26,357 nucleotides of DNA from UBA3792 sp964426415 (GTDB taxonomy: Bacteria; Bacillota; Clostridia; Christensenellales; CAG-138), in NCBI GenBank assembly GCA_964426415.1, contig CAYRQM010000025.1:1-26357 (forward strand), given 5' to 3'. This document shows, piece by piece, positions 7,240-14,161 of the stretch. The notes beneath the pieces were generated by a model that worked only from the letters and a program-made list of their open reading frames with translations, made no database searches and was not told where the DNA came from. Each line of letters starts with the position of its first letter. The first letter of the stretch is position 1. Position numbers and translations under genes: made by a program.

Positions 7240-9135
7240 TCAGTATCCAACCAGAGCGGTGAGCCTTTGAAGCTGTGCGTCCGTGGCGGACAGCAGCAGG
7301 TAAAGCGTGCCCGTCGTGCCGTCCGCTTGGCGCGTGGTAAGCTCGACCGCGACGTCCGCATCGCAAAGCCGCTCCACCGGCGTCATCTCGCACAGCAGCG
7401 TGCGCAGCGACGCATACCGCCCGCCCGATTGCAGGTACTGCTCCGTGTCCACCGTGCGAATCAGCGACGGATAGAACGTGTCGGAGAACGGCTCCGCCTG
7501 CAGCCGCGCCATGTTTTCCGCATTGTGCATCGAAAGCAGCAATTCCGTCAGCGCCGCATTGTCGTTGGCGTTCAGCGAAATGACAAAGCTGAATTTGCGC
7601 AGCCCCACATAGCCGCCAACGCGCAAGCCGCCATAGTACCCATACAGCGGATTGTCTTTGGAGGACACCGCGACGCAAGTATATGCGCTGTCGTACGAAC
7701 CCATGTCCGCCTGCTGCAAATACGCACGGTACAGCGTTTCTTTGTCCGCCGTCGGGTAAAATGCGCCATCCGTCATCACCAGCGAACGTGCTTCGTCCAG
7801 CGGCGGCTTTGCGACAATGCCGGAATACGCTTCGCACTTTGCCCGCTCGTCGCAGTACAGATCGAATGTGGAATTCGTGAACCAAACGGTTTTTGTCAGC
7901 GTCAGCCCCGATGTGGTGCGCACTTTCAGCTTGCGCACCGTGGAGGCAGAGTACCATTCCGATTTGTTCATCTGCTTGGCAACCAGCGTGCGCATCGCGT
8001 CCGTGGCGACATTGACGTCCTGCGCCTGCAGCGCGAAGTAGTCGGCGTTGCCGCTGTCCGCTTGCACGTCATAGATGGCGACAATCTGCTTTGCTTCGGG
8101 CGACCAATCAGCAATGCCCTGTGCGACGCCGTACGCGCCAAAGCCCAAGGCGGTGGCAAGCGCGATGGAGGCGCAAAACCAGCCAAGGCTCGTGAGCATG
8201 CGCTTGAAGCTGCGATAGTTGATGCATTGGAACAGCACAAACCATCCCAACAGCATGGCAAACGCCACCAAGCAAACCGTGTCCGTCACGTCGTCAAAGA
8301 ACGACGACGCGAGCAGCGAGGCGATCACCGCCCAAGCGGGCAGCACCATCAGCGCCGCCAAGATGTTTTGCTTGGCGGGTTTCACACACGCGTTGCCCGC
8401 CAGCTCGGCAGGACGCTTGCAAAAGACCCGCAGCGCCCACAGCCCAAACAAAACGGTCAGCACGAGCCGCGCCACATGGGCGCCCCAAGAAAGGATGGCG
8501 TTTTCGGAAAGGAACAAATCGCCCGCGCCAAGCGGCAGCGCGCCCCATTCCAACGTGACGTCCAGCGCATTGAGTTGCAGCAGCGGCAGCACGGGCAGGC
8601 AGTAGCACAGCAGCAGCACCGTTCCCGCAAAGCAGAGCTGGGAGAACAGCGTGCCGCCCCAGCCGCATCCCAAAGCAGCCATGGCATAGGTGAGCAGGGT
8701 GGTGAGAAACAGCATGGAAAGCAGCGCGCCGCATTGCGCCAAATGCACGGGCAGCAGCAGCCCTTGCGCCCAATACAGCAGCACGGACAGCAGCAGCACC
8801 GAAAAGATGCTCACAAAGAACCAAGTCGCGGCAGCGGCAGCCATCAAAAGGAACTGCTTGCTGCGGGCGACGGGCAGCGCGTAGTAGTAGTCGCAGCGAT
8901 TGCAGCGGGTGTAGCGCCCATACATCCAAATGGCGGCAAAGACGCCTGCCACATAGGGATACGCCAGCATAAAGGGCGCTTGCGCGGTGACGCTGCGCAC
9001 GGCTTCGTCACGCGAATTGGTCAGCAGTGTCACGGCAAGAAAGACAAACAGCAAAATGCCCATGGGCAGCGCCAACTGCCGCAGCTGCTCCCGATAGAAC
9101 GATGCAGCTTTGGAACGGGTACGAACTTGCTTCAT
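7240..9135 (-). CDS. ABC-2 type transporter permease
   Basis: A 631-residue integral membrane protein. The N-terminal half has several hydrophobic segments: about 20-40, 55-75, 95-125, 135-160 and 165-195, with two or three more between 225 and 350. A large soluble domain of about 280 residues (350-631) follows and is rich in 'YRAYLQQADMGSYDSAYTC'-like text without recognised motifs, probably extracytoplasmic. The block 'YYYALPVARSKQFLLM' near 84-99 is typical of ABC-2 permeases of Firmicutes GntR/ABC operons. The ATG overlaps the ATPase stop as ATGA, with GAGGAGG upstream, so the two are translationally coupled. The partner ATPase is the preceding gene. Such systems often respond to cell-envelope antibiotics, but the substrate here is unknown. 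Confidence 0.85.
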   Translation of the reverse strand: MKQVRTRSKAASFYREQLRQLALPMGILLFVFLAVTLLTNSRDEAVRSVTAQAPFMLAYPYVAGVFAAIWMYGRYTRCNRCDYYYALPVARSKQFLLMAAAAATWFFVSIFSVLLLSVLLYWAQGLLLPVHLAQCGALLSMLFLTTLLTYAMAALGCGWGGTLFSQLCFAGTVLLLCYCLPVLPLLQLNALDVTLEWGALPLGAGDLFLSENAILSWGAHVARLVLTVLFGLWALRVFCKRPAELAGNACVKPAKQNILAALMVLPAWAVIASLLASSFFDDVTDTVCLVAFAMLLGWFVLFQCINYRSFKRMLTSLGWFCASIALATALGFGAYGVAQGIADWSPEAKQIVAIYDVQADSGNADYFALQAQDVNVATDAMRTLVAKQMNKSEWYSASTVRKLKVRTTSGLTLTKTVWFTNSTFDLYCDERAKCEAYSGIVAKPPLDEARSLVMTDGAFYPTADKETLYRAYLQQADMGSYDSAYTCVAVSSKDNPLYGYYGGLRVGGYVGLRKFSFVISLNANDNAALTELLLSMHNAENMARLQAEPFSDTFYPSLIRTVDTEQYLQSGGRYASLRTLLCEMTPVERLCDADVAVELTTRQADGTTGTLYLLLSATDAQLQRLTALVGY

Positions 9136-10043
9136 TTTGCCTGCGCCTCCTCTCCCACTTCAAACGCATAGCCAAGCGCGCTCATCTCATGGACGAACAC
9201 CTCTTCCAAGGACAGCGGCAGAATCTCCAACAGGAGCGGGTTCATCGCCGCAAGCTGCTCCTTCGCCGCGTCGCGGTCGCCCCGCAGCAGGAAGGTGGCA
9301 ACGCGCCCCTGTTGGCTGTACTCCTTGGGTGCAAACGCCGCAAACTTGGTGCGGTCGAACGGTGCGTCAAAGGCAATCTGCACCTTGAACATGCCGGTTT
9401 TGAGATTTTGTACGTCGCTCTCGAACACCACGCCGCCCTTGTACAGCAGCGCCAGCTGATCGCAGGTGTCCTCCAACTCGCGCAGCGAATGGCTCGTCAG
9501 CACGCAGGTGGTGTGATTGTCCTCCATCGTTTCGTACAGAATTGTCTTGACCAGATTGCGCACGATGGGGTCGAGCCCGTCGAACGTTTCGTCCAAAAGC
9601 AGGTAGGTGGGACGCGTCGCCAGCGCCAACAGAATCGCGCCCTGTCGCCGCATCCCCTTGGAAAACGTGTTCAGATTTTGCCGATACGGCAGACGAAACC
9701 GATCGAGCAGCGACCGAAAATACGCGTCGTCGAAGCGTGGATTGCCCGCCGCAACCATCGCCGCCATCCGCTTGAGATCGCTCTGCGGCAGGAAGAAGGA
9801 TTCGTCCGGCACGAACGATACCATGCCCCGCGCTTGGGGCGAATTGTACGGCGCCTGCCCATCGACCAAAATGCTGCCCGACGTCGGTGCATACACGCCC
9901 GCAATCAGCCGCAGCAGCGTGGACTTGCCCGCGCCGTTGGCGCCCACCAGCCCGTAAATGCAGCCCGATGGAATGTTGCAGCTCAAATTTTCGATGGCGT
10001 TTTTCTTGCCGAATCCCTTGTACAATGCGTTTGCTTGGATCAT
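9132..10043 (-). CDS. ABC transporter ATP-binding protein
   Basis: A 303-residue nucleotide-binding subunit with Walker A 'GANGAGKST' (34-42), a signature motif in the variant form 'FSKGMRRQ' (127-134), Walker B 'YLLLDE' (147-152) and an H-loop 'TSHS' (H185). After residue 215 there is a roughly 85-residue C-terminal extension, as in YtrB/BcrA-like exporters. It energises the ABC-2 permease encoded next. The ATG at 10043 overlaps the GntR stop as ATGA. GGGAGGG precedes it within the GntR gene, which settles this start over a longer frame opening at 10109. The non-consensus signature (SKG in place of SGG) is common in this group. Confidence 0.93.
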   Translation of the reverse strand: MIQANALYKGFGKKNAIENLSCNIPSGCIYGLVGANGAGKSTLLRLIAGVYAPTSGSILVDGQAPYNSPQARGMVSFVPDESFFLPQSDLKRMAAMVAAGNPRFDDAYFRSLLDRFRLPYRQNLNTFSKGMRRQGAILLALATRPTYLLLDETFDGLDPIVRNLVKTILYETMEDNHTTCVLTSHSLRELEDTCDQLALLYKGGVVFESDVQNLKTGMFKVQIAFDAPFDRTKFAAFAPKEYSQQGRVATFLLRGDRDAAKEQLAAMNPLLLEILPLSLEEVFVHEMSALGYAFEVGEEAQAK

Positions 10044-10414
10044 GCTTGTTCCCTCCCTTCGTAAATGCGATGTACCGAAGCCAGCAACTCCGTTTCCGTG
10101 ACGCCGCATTCCTTCAGCGTCCGAAAGAGCTGCTCCGCCTCAGCAAGCCGCCCTCTGCGTCCCTGCTGCACGCGTGCCTTGGCGTCTTCCGTCAGCATCC
10201 GTCCCGTGCCCGGAACCGTGTAGCACAGCCCGCGGCGCTCCATCTCGGCATACGCCTTTTGCAGCGTGTTCGGATTGACCCCCAGCGACGACGCCAGCGC
10301 CCGTACGGACGGCAGCGGCTCCCCGACGGGCAGCGTGCCTAACAGGATTCCCGTTTCCATCTGCTCGATAAACTGCTCGTAAATCGGCGTCTGCGATTGC
10401 TTGTTGATTTGCAT
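10040..10414 (-). CDS. GntR-family regulator, YtrA type
   Basis: A 124-residue transcription factor with an N-terminal winged helix ('TPIYEQFIEQMETGILLG', 'LPSVRALASSLGVNPNTL', 'AYAEMERRGLCYTVPGTG') and a short C-terminal helical tail (about 85-124). It lacks the large ligand-binding domain of FadR or HutC members, which is the mark of the YtrA subfamily. Members usually repress their own operon with downstream ABC genes. The gene is first in its operon, about 28 bases downstream of a sigma-A promoter whose -10 overlaps an imperfectly dyadic AT-rich stretch that could be its operator. Its stop overlaps the ATPase start. The inducer is unknown. Confidence 0.93.
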   Translation of the reverse strand: MQINKQSQTPIYEQFIEQMETGILLGTLPVGEPLPSVRALASSLGVNPNTLQKAYAEMERRGLCYTVPGTGRMLTEDAKARVQQGRRGRLAEAEQLFRTLKECGVTETELLASVHRIYEGREQA

Positions 10415-10441
10415 GCTTTCACCGCCCTTTCTGTACTATCC

Positions 10442-10471
10442 ATACTAATACACATAGTCACCGTTTGTCAA
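10442..10471 (-). promoter_or_regulatory. Promoter and candidate operator of the GntR-ABC operon
   Basis: On the minus strand a perfect TTGACA (10466-10471) is followed after 18 bases by TAGTAT (10442-10447). The AT-rich sequence around the -10 contains TAGTA twice, 9 bases apart, and imperfect TGT...ACA ends. It is the natural place for an autoregulatory YtrA-type site; that part is inference. Confidence 0.65.
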
Positions 10472-10527
10472 GCGCGAAAATGCGGAGAATTTGCGGAATT
10501 TTGAAACGGGTGGGGTTGGGAAAAAGA

Positions 10528-10556
10528 TTGCAATGGGGGCGCGGATGCGGTATACT
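10528..10556 (+). promoter_or_regulatory. Promoter of the PqqD-peptidase-ABC operon
   Basis: TTGCAA (10528-10533) and TATACT (10551-10556) are separated by 17 bases on the plus strand. The predicted transcript starts about 14 bases before the PqqD-like ATG, just upstream of a GGAGGG ribosome binding site, leaving almost no leader. Confidence 0.75.
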
Positions 10557-10576
10557 GAAGGGTAGCTGGAGGGCGT

Positions 10577-10855
10577 ATGCGGCACAAGTCAGATTTTGTC
10601 ATGCAGCAGGTGGCGGCGCTGTACGTTGTGGTTCCCGTCAACGAAGCGGCGGCGCAGTTCAACGCGATGTTCACGTTCAACGAAACGGGCGCCTTTTTGT
10701 GGTCGCTTTTGGATGCGCCGCAAACGGCGGATTCCCTGACGGAGGCGTTGTGCCAAGCGTTCGACGTAGACGACGACACGGCGCGGCGCGACGTACATGC
10801 CTTTTTGCAGCGGCTTGCGGACGCAAAGCTATTGGACGATGGAACAGACGCATGA
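10577..10855 (+). CDS. PqqD-family protein (RiPP recognition element-like)
   Basis: A 92-residue protein with the PqqD fold pattern: an N-terminal beta region ('YVVVPVNEAAAQFNAMFTFNETGAFLW'), the typical 'N.TG.FLW.LLD' block at about 36-47, and two or three helices ending 'DVHAFLQRLADAKLL'. PqqD-like proteins bind leader peptides of ribosomally made, modified peptides and hand them to maturases or proteases. Here there is no radical SAM or other maturase alongside; the next genes are a peptidase and an ABC exporter. GGAGGG lies directly upstream and a promoter 21 bases before the ATG. The gene overlaps the next by 17 bases. The family call is good; the substrate is unknown. Confidence 0.82.
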   Translation: MRHKSDFVMQQVAALYVVVPVNEAAAQFNAMFTFNETGAFLWSLLDAPQTADSLTEALCQAFDVDDDTARRDVHAFLQRLADAKLLDDGTDA

Positions 10856-11327
10856 AATCGATTTGAGCGCGCTCATGCCGCTGATGCAGGAGCAACTCCA
10901 CGCGGGCAAGGCGGTGCAGTTTGTGGCATACGGCAAAAGTATGCTGCCGTTGCTGCACGACTCCGTTGTGACGCTCGTTTCGCCGCCGCCCGTGCTGAAG
11001 GCAGGCGACGTGCCGCTGTATCGGCGCAAAAGCGGGCAGTATGTGCTGCATCGGGTGGTGGGCGTCAATTCAGACGGCAGCTATCGGCTGTGCGGCGACA
11101 ACCAGTACGACATCGAATCCCCCATTCTGCACGCGCAGGTGGTGGCGGTGCTGACCACCTTTGAACGCGACGGCAAGGTCGTCTCCGTCGAAGAACCTTG
11201 GGTCAAACGCTATGTGCGGCGGCTGCCGCTTCGGCGATTTTGGCTGCACTATCGCGGCATGACGCCCAAGCGCGCGTTTGCGGCGCTGAAACGGCGGCTT
11301 CGTCCCGCCTCCTCTCAAAAGCTATGA
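10839..11327 (+). CDS. S24/S26-type serine peptidase (signal peptidase-like)
   Basis: A 162-residue protein. The serine nucleophile block is 'YGKSMLPLL' (S34), followed by 'GDVPLYRR' (57-63), 'YVLHRVVGV' (69-77) and 'CGDN' (86-89). The residue in the general-base position is His72 rather than the Lys of classical bacterial signal peptidase I, as in SipW/Sec11-like enzymes. No clear membrane anchor is seen, and the C-terminus is strongly basic. A cytoplasmic or peripheral peptidase acting with the adjacent PqqD-like protein is therefore plausible. The ATG at 10839 lies inside the PqqD gene with a weak site (TTGGACG). A start at 10797 is possible but would overlap by 59 bases. The stop overlaps the ABC start as ATGA. 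Confidence 0.75.
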   Translation: MEQTHEIDLSALMPLMQEQLHAGKAVQFVAYGKSMLPLLHDSVVTLVSPPPVLKAGDVPLYRRKSGQYVLHRVVGVNSDGSYRLCGDNQYDIESPILHAQVVAVLTTFERDGKVVSVEEPWVKRYVRRLPLRRFWLHYRGMTPKRAFAALKRRLRPASSQKL

Positions 11328-13069
11328 GCAAAAAACAACGCACACCCAAATCGCTCACCTATCTGTTTTCGCTGCTGCACGGCAGCGCTTGGTGGATTAC
11401 GCTCATCACCATTTTGCGGTGCGTGCGCGTGGTGCTTTCGCTGTCCACCGCCTATATCATGCGGGACTTGGTCAACGCCGCCACCGCGTGCAACACGTCG
11501 TACCGCGGCTTGGGGCTTTCGTTCTCCGAATTGTGGGCAAATCAGCCCCAATTTTGGGCGCTGGTGCAGCCGCTTGTGCTGCAAGTTCTCATTTTGCTGG
11601 GCGTCATCTTGGCGCAGCTTTTGGTGCGCTTTGTCGAGAGTCGGCTGCGCAGCATCAATGTCTGCAAGCTGAATGCGCGCATCCAGCGGCGGCTGATGTT
11701 CGCACTTTCGACCAAGCGATACAGCGAAACGCTGCGCTTCCATACGGGCGAACAAATGAATCGGCTCACCGCCGACGTCGACACCGTTTCGGGCGCCGCC
11801 ACCGAAATGATCCCAAGCGTGGTCAGCATGTTCGTCCAAATCTTTGGCGCGGCAATCATCCTGTTCACCATGGCGCGGGACGTGCTGCTCATTTCGCTCG
11901 GCTGCGGGCTGGTCGTGGGCTGCGGCGTCCTGCTGTTCCGCGGGCGGCTCAAGCGGCTGCAGCGCGCCGTGCGCGAAAACGAGGGCCGCGTGCGCTCGCA
12001 TATGCAGGAATCGCTGTTGGGCAGCCCCGTCATCAAAGCGTTTTCGGCGGCGGCGACCTTCGACGATCTTTTGGGCAAGCGCCAGTCCGACTCCATCCGC
12101 GCCACCATTCGCCATTCCCGCTTCACGGCGGTGGCGTCGGTGCTGCTGTCCTTTGCCTTCTCGGCGGCGTACATCGCGGCGCTGGGCTGGGGCGGGTTCG
12201 CCATCGTCTTTGTAAGCGGGTTTACCTATGGCTCGCTCACCGCAATTTTGCAGTTGGTCAGCCAGATTCGCGGCCCCTTGGCGAGCGTGACCGATATTAT
12301 CCCGCGCTATTACACCATCATGGTTTCCGTCGAACGGCTTCACGAGCTGGAATTGCTGCCCGATGAACCGCGCACGGGCGAATTGCTGCCGAAAAAGACG
12401 GCAAGCACGTTCACCCGCGTGGTCTTTTCCGACGTCAATTTCTCCTACACCGACGATGCAGAGGTGTTGCGCCACATCGATTTGTCCATCGAACGGGGCG
12501 ACTTGCTGCTGTTGGCAGGCCGATCCGGCATCGGCAAAACCACGCTCATGAAGCTTTTGTTGGCGCTGTACTTCCCGCAGTCCGGCACGATCACGCTGGA
12601 AACGGCGTCGGGCGCATCGTACCCCATCGGCGCGGACACGCGTTCGGCGTTCGCCTATGTGCCGCAGGGCAATCTGCTGTTTTCGGGCACGATCCGCGAG
12701 AACGTGTGCCTGTTTGCCACGGGCTACACCGACGCGCAAATTGCCGACGCGCTGACCGTCGCCTGTGCCGCATCGTTTGTGGCGGCGCTGCCCGACGGGC
12801 TTGAAACCCGCTTGACCGAAAACGGCAACGGCATTTCGGAAGGGCAGGCGCAGCGGCTTGCCGTAGCGCGCGCGCTGCTGACCGACGCGCCCATTCTGCT
12901 GCTGGACGAGGCGACGTCCGCCTTGGACGAGCCGACCGAGCTTGCGATGCTCGAAAACATCCGCAACTGCGGCAAAACGTGCCTGCTCATCAGCCACCGA
13001 CCCGGCGTGCTCAAAATCGCCACCCGCACGCTGCGCATCCAAGACGGCTGCCTGCTCGAACAATCCTAA
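11324..13069 (+). CDS. ABC exporter, fused membrane and ATP-binding domains
   Basis: A 581-residue half-transporter of the type I exporter (MsbA-like) class. The membrane domain (about 20-320) has six hydrophobic stretches. The coupling region 'FHTGEQMNRLTADVDTVSGA' at 139-158 is typical. The ATPase domain has Walker A 'GRSGIGKTT' (from 399), Q-loop 'YVPQGNLLFSGTIREN', signature 'ISEGQ' (about 504-508, a variant of LSGGQ), Walker B 'ILLLDEATSALD' (about 524) and 'SHR' (about 557). There is no N-terminal C39 peptidase domain, so if it exports a leader-bearing peptide, leader removal would fall to the upstream S24-type peptidase. The start overlaps the peptidase stop as ATGA. Multidrug or lipid export cannot be excluded. 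A strong terminator follows. Confidence 0.88.
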   Translation: MSKKQRTPKSLTYLFSLLHGSAWWITLITILRCVRVVLSLSTAYIMRDLVNAATACNTSYRGLGLSFSELWANQPQFWALVQPLVLQVLILLGVILAQLLVRFVESRLRSINVCKLNARIQRRLMFALSTKRYSETLRFHTGEQMNRLTADVDTVSGAATEMIPSVVSMFVQIFGAAIILFTMARDVLLISLGCGLVVGCGVLLFRGRLKRLQRAVRENEGRVRSHMQESLLGSPVIKAFSAAATFDDLLGKRQSDSIRATIRHSRFTAVASVLLSFAFSAAYIAALGWGGFAIVFVSGFTYGSLTAILQLVSQIRGPLASVTDIIPRYYTIMVSVERLHELELLPDEPRTGELLPKKTASTFTRVVFSDVNFSYTDDAEVLRHIDLSIERGDLLLLAGRSGIGKTTLMKLLLALYFPQSGTITLETASGASYPIGADTRSAFAYVPQGNLLFSGTIRENVCLFATGYTDAQIADALTVACAASFVAALPDGLETRLTENGNGISEGQAQRLAVARALLTDAPILLLDEATSALDEPTELAMLENIRNCGKTCLLISHRPGVLKIATRTLRIQDGCLLEQS

Positions 13070-13072
13070 TGC

Positions 13073-13111
13073 AAAACATCCTCCGCAAAGATGTGCGGAG
13101 GATGTTTTTTT
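13073..13111. terminator. Strong bidirectional terminator
   Basis: A perfect 12-bp stem (13076-13087 with 13094-13105), extended by A/T pairs, carries a 6-base loop and is followed by a T-run. Runs of A upstream and T downstream make it usable in both directions. It therefore serves the ABC operon on the plus strand and the NUDIX gene, which ends at 13115, on the minus strand. Confidence 0.9.
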
Positions 13112-13114
13112 GTT

Positions 13115-13771
13115 TTATACGGCGGCGATGGTGCGCGCCATGGAAAAGCGCGTCGCACGCGATGCGTTGGGGCATAGCGCATCCAAAATGTTTTGATGCG
13201 ATGTCAGGGCGTCCAGCGCGGATGCAAGCAGCGCCGCATGGTCGAACGCAAGCCCGTCGCTTTGCAAAATGGAATAGTGCATCGTGCCGCACACGTCGCG
13301 GCTGCCGCAAAGCGTGGCAGAAAGCGTGACGTCGCCCGCTGCGAGCGAAAGGGTGAACCGTTCGCCGTCTTGCGTGCGCCGCACGGAAAACCAGCGCGCA
13401 TCCGCCGCGTCGTCGTCGGCGCAAACGCCTGCCGTCGTGTCCGTGATTGTCCAAAACAGGTGCGAGATCGTCCTGCCCCTTGGGTCGCGTCCCGCCGCGT
13501 CGAACACGCCCACGGGACAAAGCGTCAGCCCCGTGCGGTGCGTTTCTTCGCAAAGCTCGCGTGTCGCGCAGGCGGCGATGGTTTCGTCCATGTTCAAGAA
13601 TCCGCCCGGCAGCGCCCACATCCCGCGGCACGGGTGACCGCCCCGCCGCACCAGCAGCAGCACAAGCGCGTTGCCGCGGTAGGCGAACAGCGCCGTATCC
13701 GTCGTAACCGACGGGCGCGGATAGCGGCTCGCGTCGTAGGTGCGCAAAAATTCAGCTTCGGTCTGTTCCAT
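13115..13771 (-). CDS. NUDIX hydrolase
   Basis: A 218-residue NUDIX-fold protein. The box runs from G57 to R79: 'GFLNMDE' then seven residues, 'RELCEET'. This fits the GX5EX7REUXEEXGU pattern except that His78 replaces the final Gly. The 'MWALPGGF' strand before it is typical of ADP-ribose or NAD-related NUDIX enzymes. The region after about 140 may form an extra helical or winged-helix part similar to long clostridial NUDIX proteins, but no DNA-binding role is claimed. The ATG is preceded by AAAGGAG. No separate promoter was found; it may be read through the rpsU terminator. The substrate is unknown. Confidence 0.85.
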   Translation of the reverse strand: MEQTEAEFLRTYDASRYPRPSVTTDTALFAYRGNALVLLLVRRGGHPCRGMWALPGGFLNMDETIAACATRELCEETHRTGLTLCPVGVFDAAGRDPRGRTISHLFWTITDTTAGVCADDDAADARWFSVRRTQDGERFTLSLAAGDVTLSATLCGSRDVCGTMHYSILQSDGLAFDHAALLASALDALTSHQNILDALCPNASRATRFSMARTIAAV

Positions 13772-13788
13772 GATTGGCTCCTTTCAAT

Positions 13789-13817
13789 AAAAGAAAAAAG
13801 GGAAGCGTGTGCTCCCC
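13789..13817 (-). terminator. rpsU terminator
   Basis: The minus strand shows GGGGAGC, loop ACAC, GCTTCCC, then TTTTTTCTTTT. This is a 7-bp stem with one G-T pair. It lies just after the rpsU stop and just before the NUDIX ribosome binding site, so NUDIX expression probably depends on partial read-through. Confidence 0.85.
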
Positions 13818-13826
13818 TCATTTTGA

Positions 13827-13997
13827 TTAATACTTGCGCTTTCTGGCGGCTTCTGCCTTCTTCTTGCGCTTCACGCTCGGCTTTTCGTAATGCTCACGTC
13901 TGCGAACTTCTGCCAAGACGCCACTGCGGGCGCACTTTCTTTTCCATCTTTTGAGTGCATTCTCCAGGGATTCGTTTTCGCCAACTCGGATTTCCAT
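13827..13997 (-). CDS. rpsU: Small ribosomal subunit protein bS21
   Basis: A 56-residue, highly basic protein with the canonical bS21 sequence. It starts 'MEIRVGENESLENALKRWKR', has the central 'REHYEKPS' block and ends 'RKKKAEAARKRKY'. bS21 sits on the 30S platform near the 3' end of 16S rRNA and helps initiation. The start at 13997 has a GGGAGGG site about 8 bases upstream; a longer frame extends upstream but crosses the promoter. It has its own consensus promoter and terminator and is divergent from the thymidine kinase gene. Confidence 0.98.
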   Translation of the reverse strand: MEIRVGENESLENALKRWKRKCARSGVLAEVRRREHYEKPSVKRKKKAEAARKRKY

Positions 13998-14048
13998 CTT
14001 TTCTCCCTCCCCTCTAAAGCAACATCTATGCCGTTCGACACGCTTGCT

Positions 14049-14077
14049 ATTATACGCGCCAACTTCGATTTCGTCAA
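14049..14077 (-). promoter_or_regulatory. rpsU promoter
   Basis: On the minus strand TTGACG (14072-14077) and a perfect TATAAT (14049-14054) are separated by 17 bases, about 52 bases before the rpsU start codon. Confidence 0.88.
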
Positions 14078-14104
14078 TCCCCGAATTTGATTTTTGCAAA
14101 ATTT

Positions 14105-14133
14105 TTGACAATCCAGGGGGACTATGATATAAT
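14105..14133 (+). promoter_or_regulatory. Thymidine kinase promoter
   Basis: Perfect TTGACA (14105-14110) and TATAAT (14128-14133) with a 17-base spacer, 28 bases before the thymidine kinase ATG. It is back to back with the rpsU promoter, with 27 bases between the two -35 boxes, so both could respond to local supercoiling or a shared regulator. Confidence 0.9.
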
Positions 14134-14161
14134 GTGGATACTGCAACAAGGGGGTACTTCT

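Noticed and set aside
7090..9171. Open frame of 693 codons on the plus strand opposite the ABC permease
   Set aside because: Low-complexity Arg/Gln/His-rich translation typical of antisense to GC-rich genes; the permease on the minus strand has ATGA coupling and membrane helices.
10480..10866. Possible RiPP precursor ORF overlapping the PqqD promoter and gene
   Set aside because: It lacks a ribosome binding site, crosses the -35 and -10 boxes and is an alternate frame of the PqqD-like gene.
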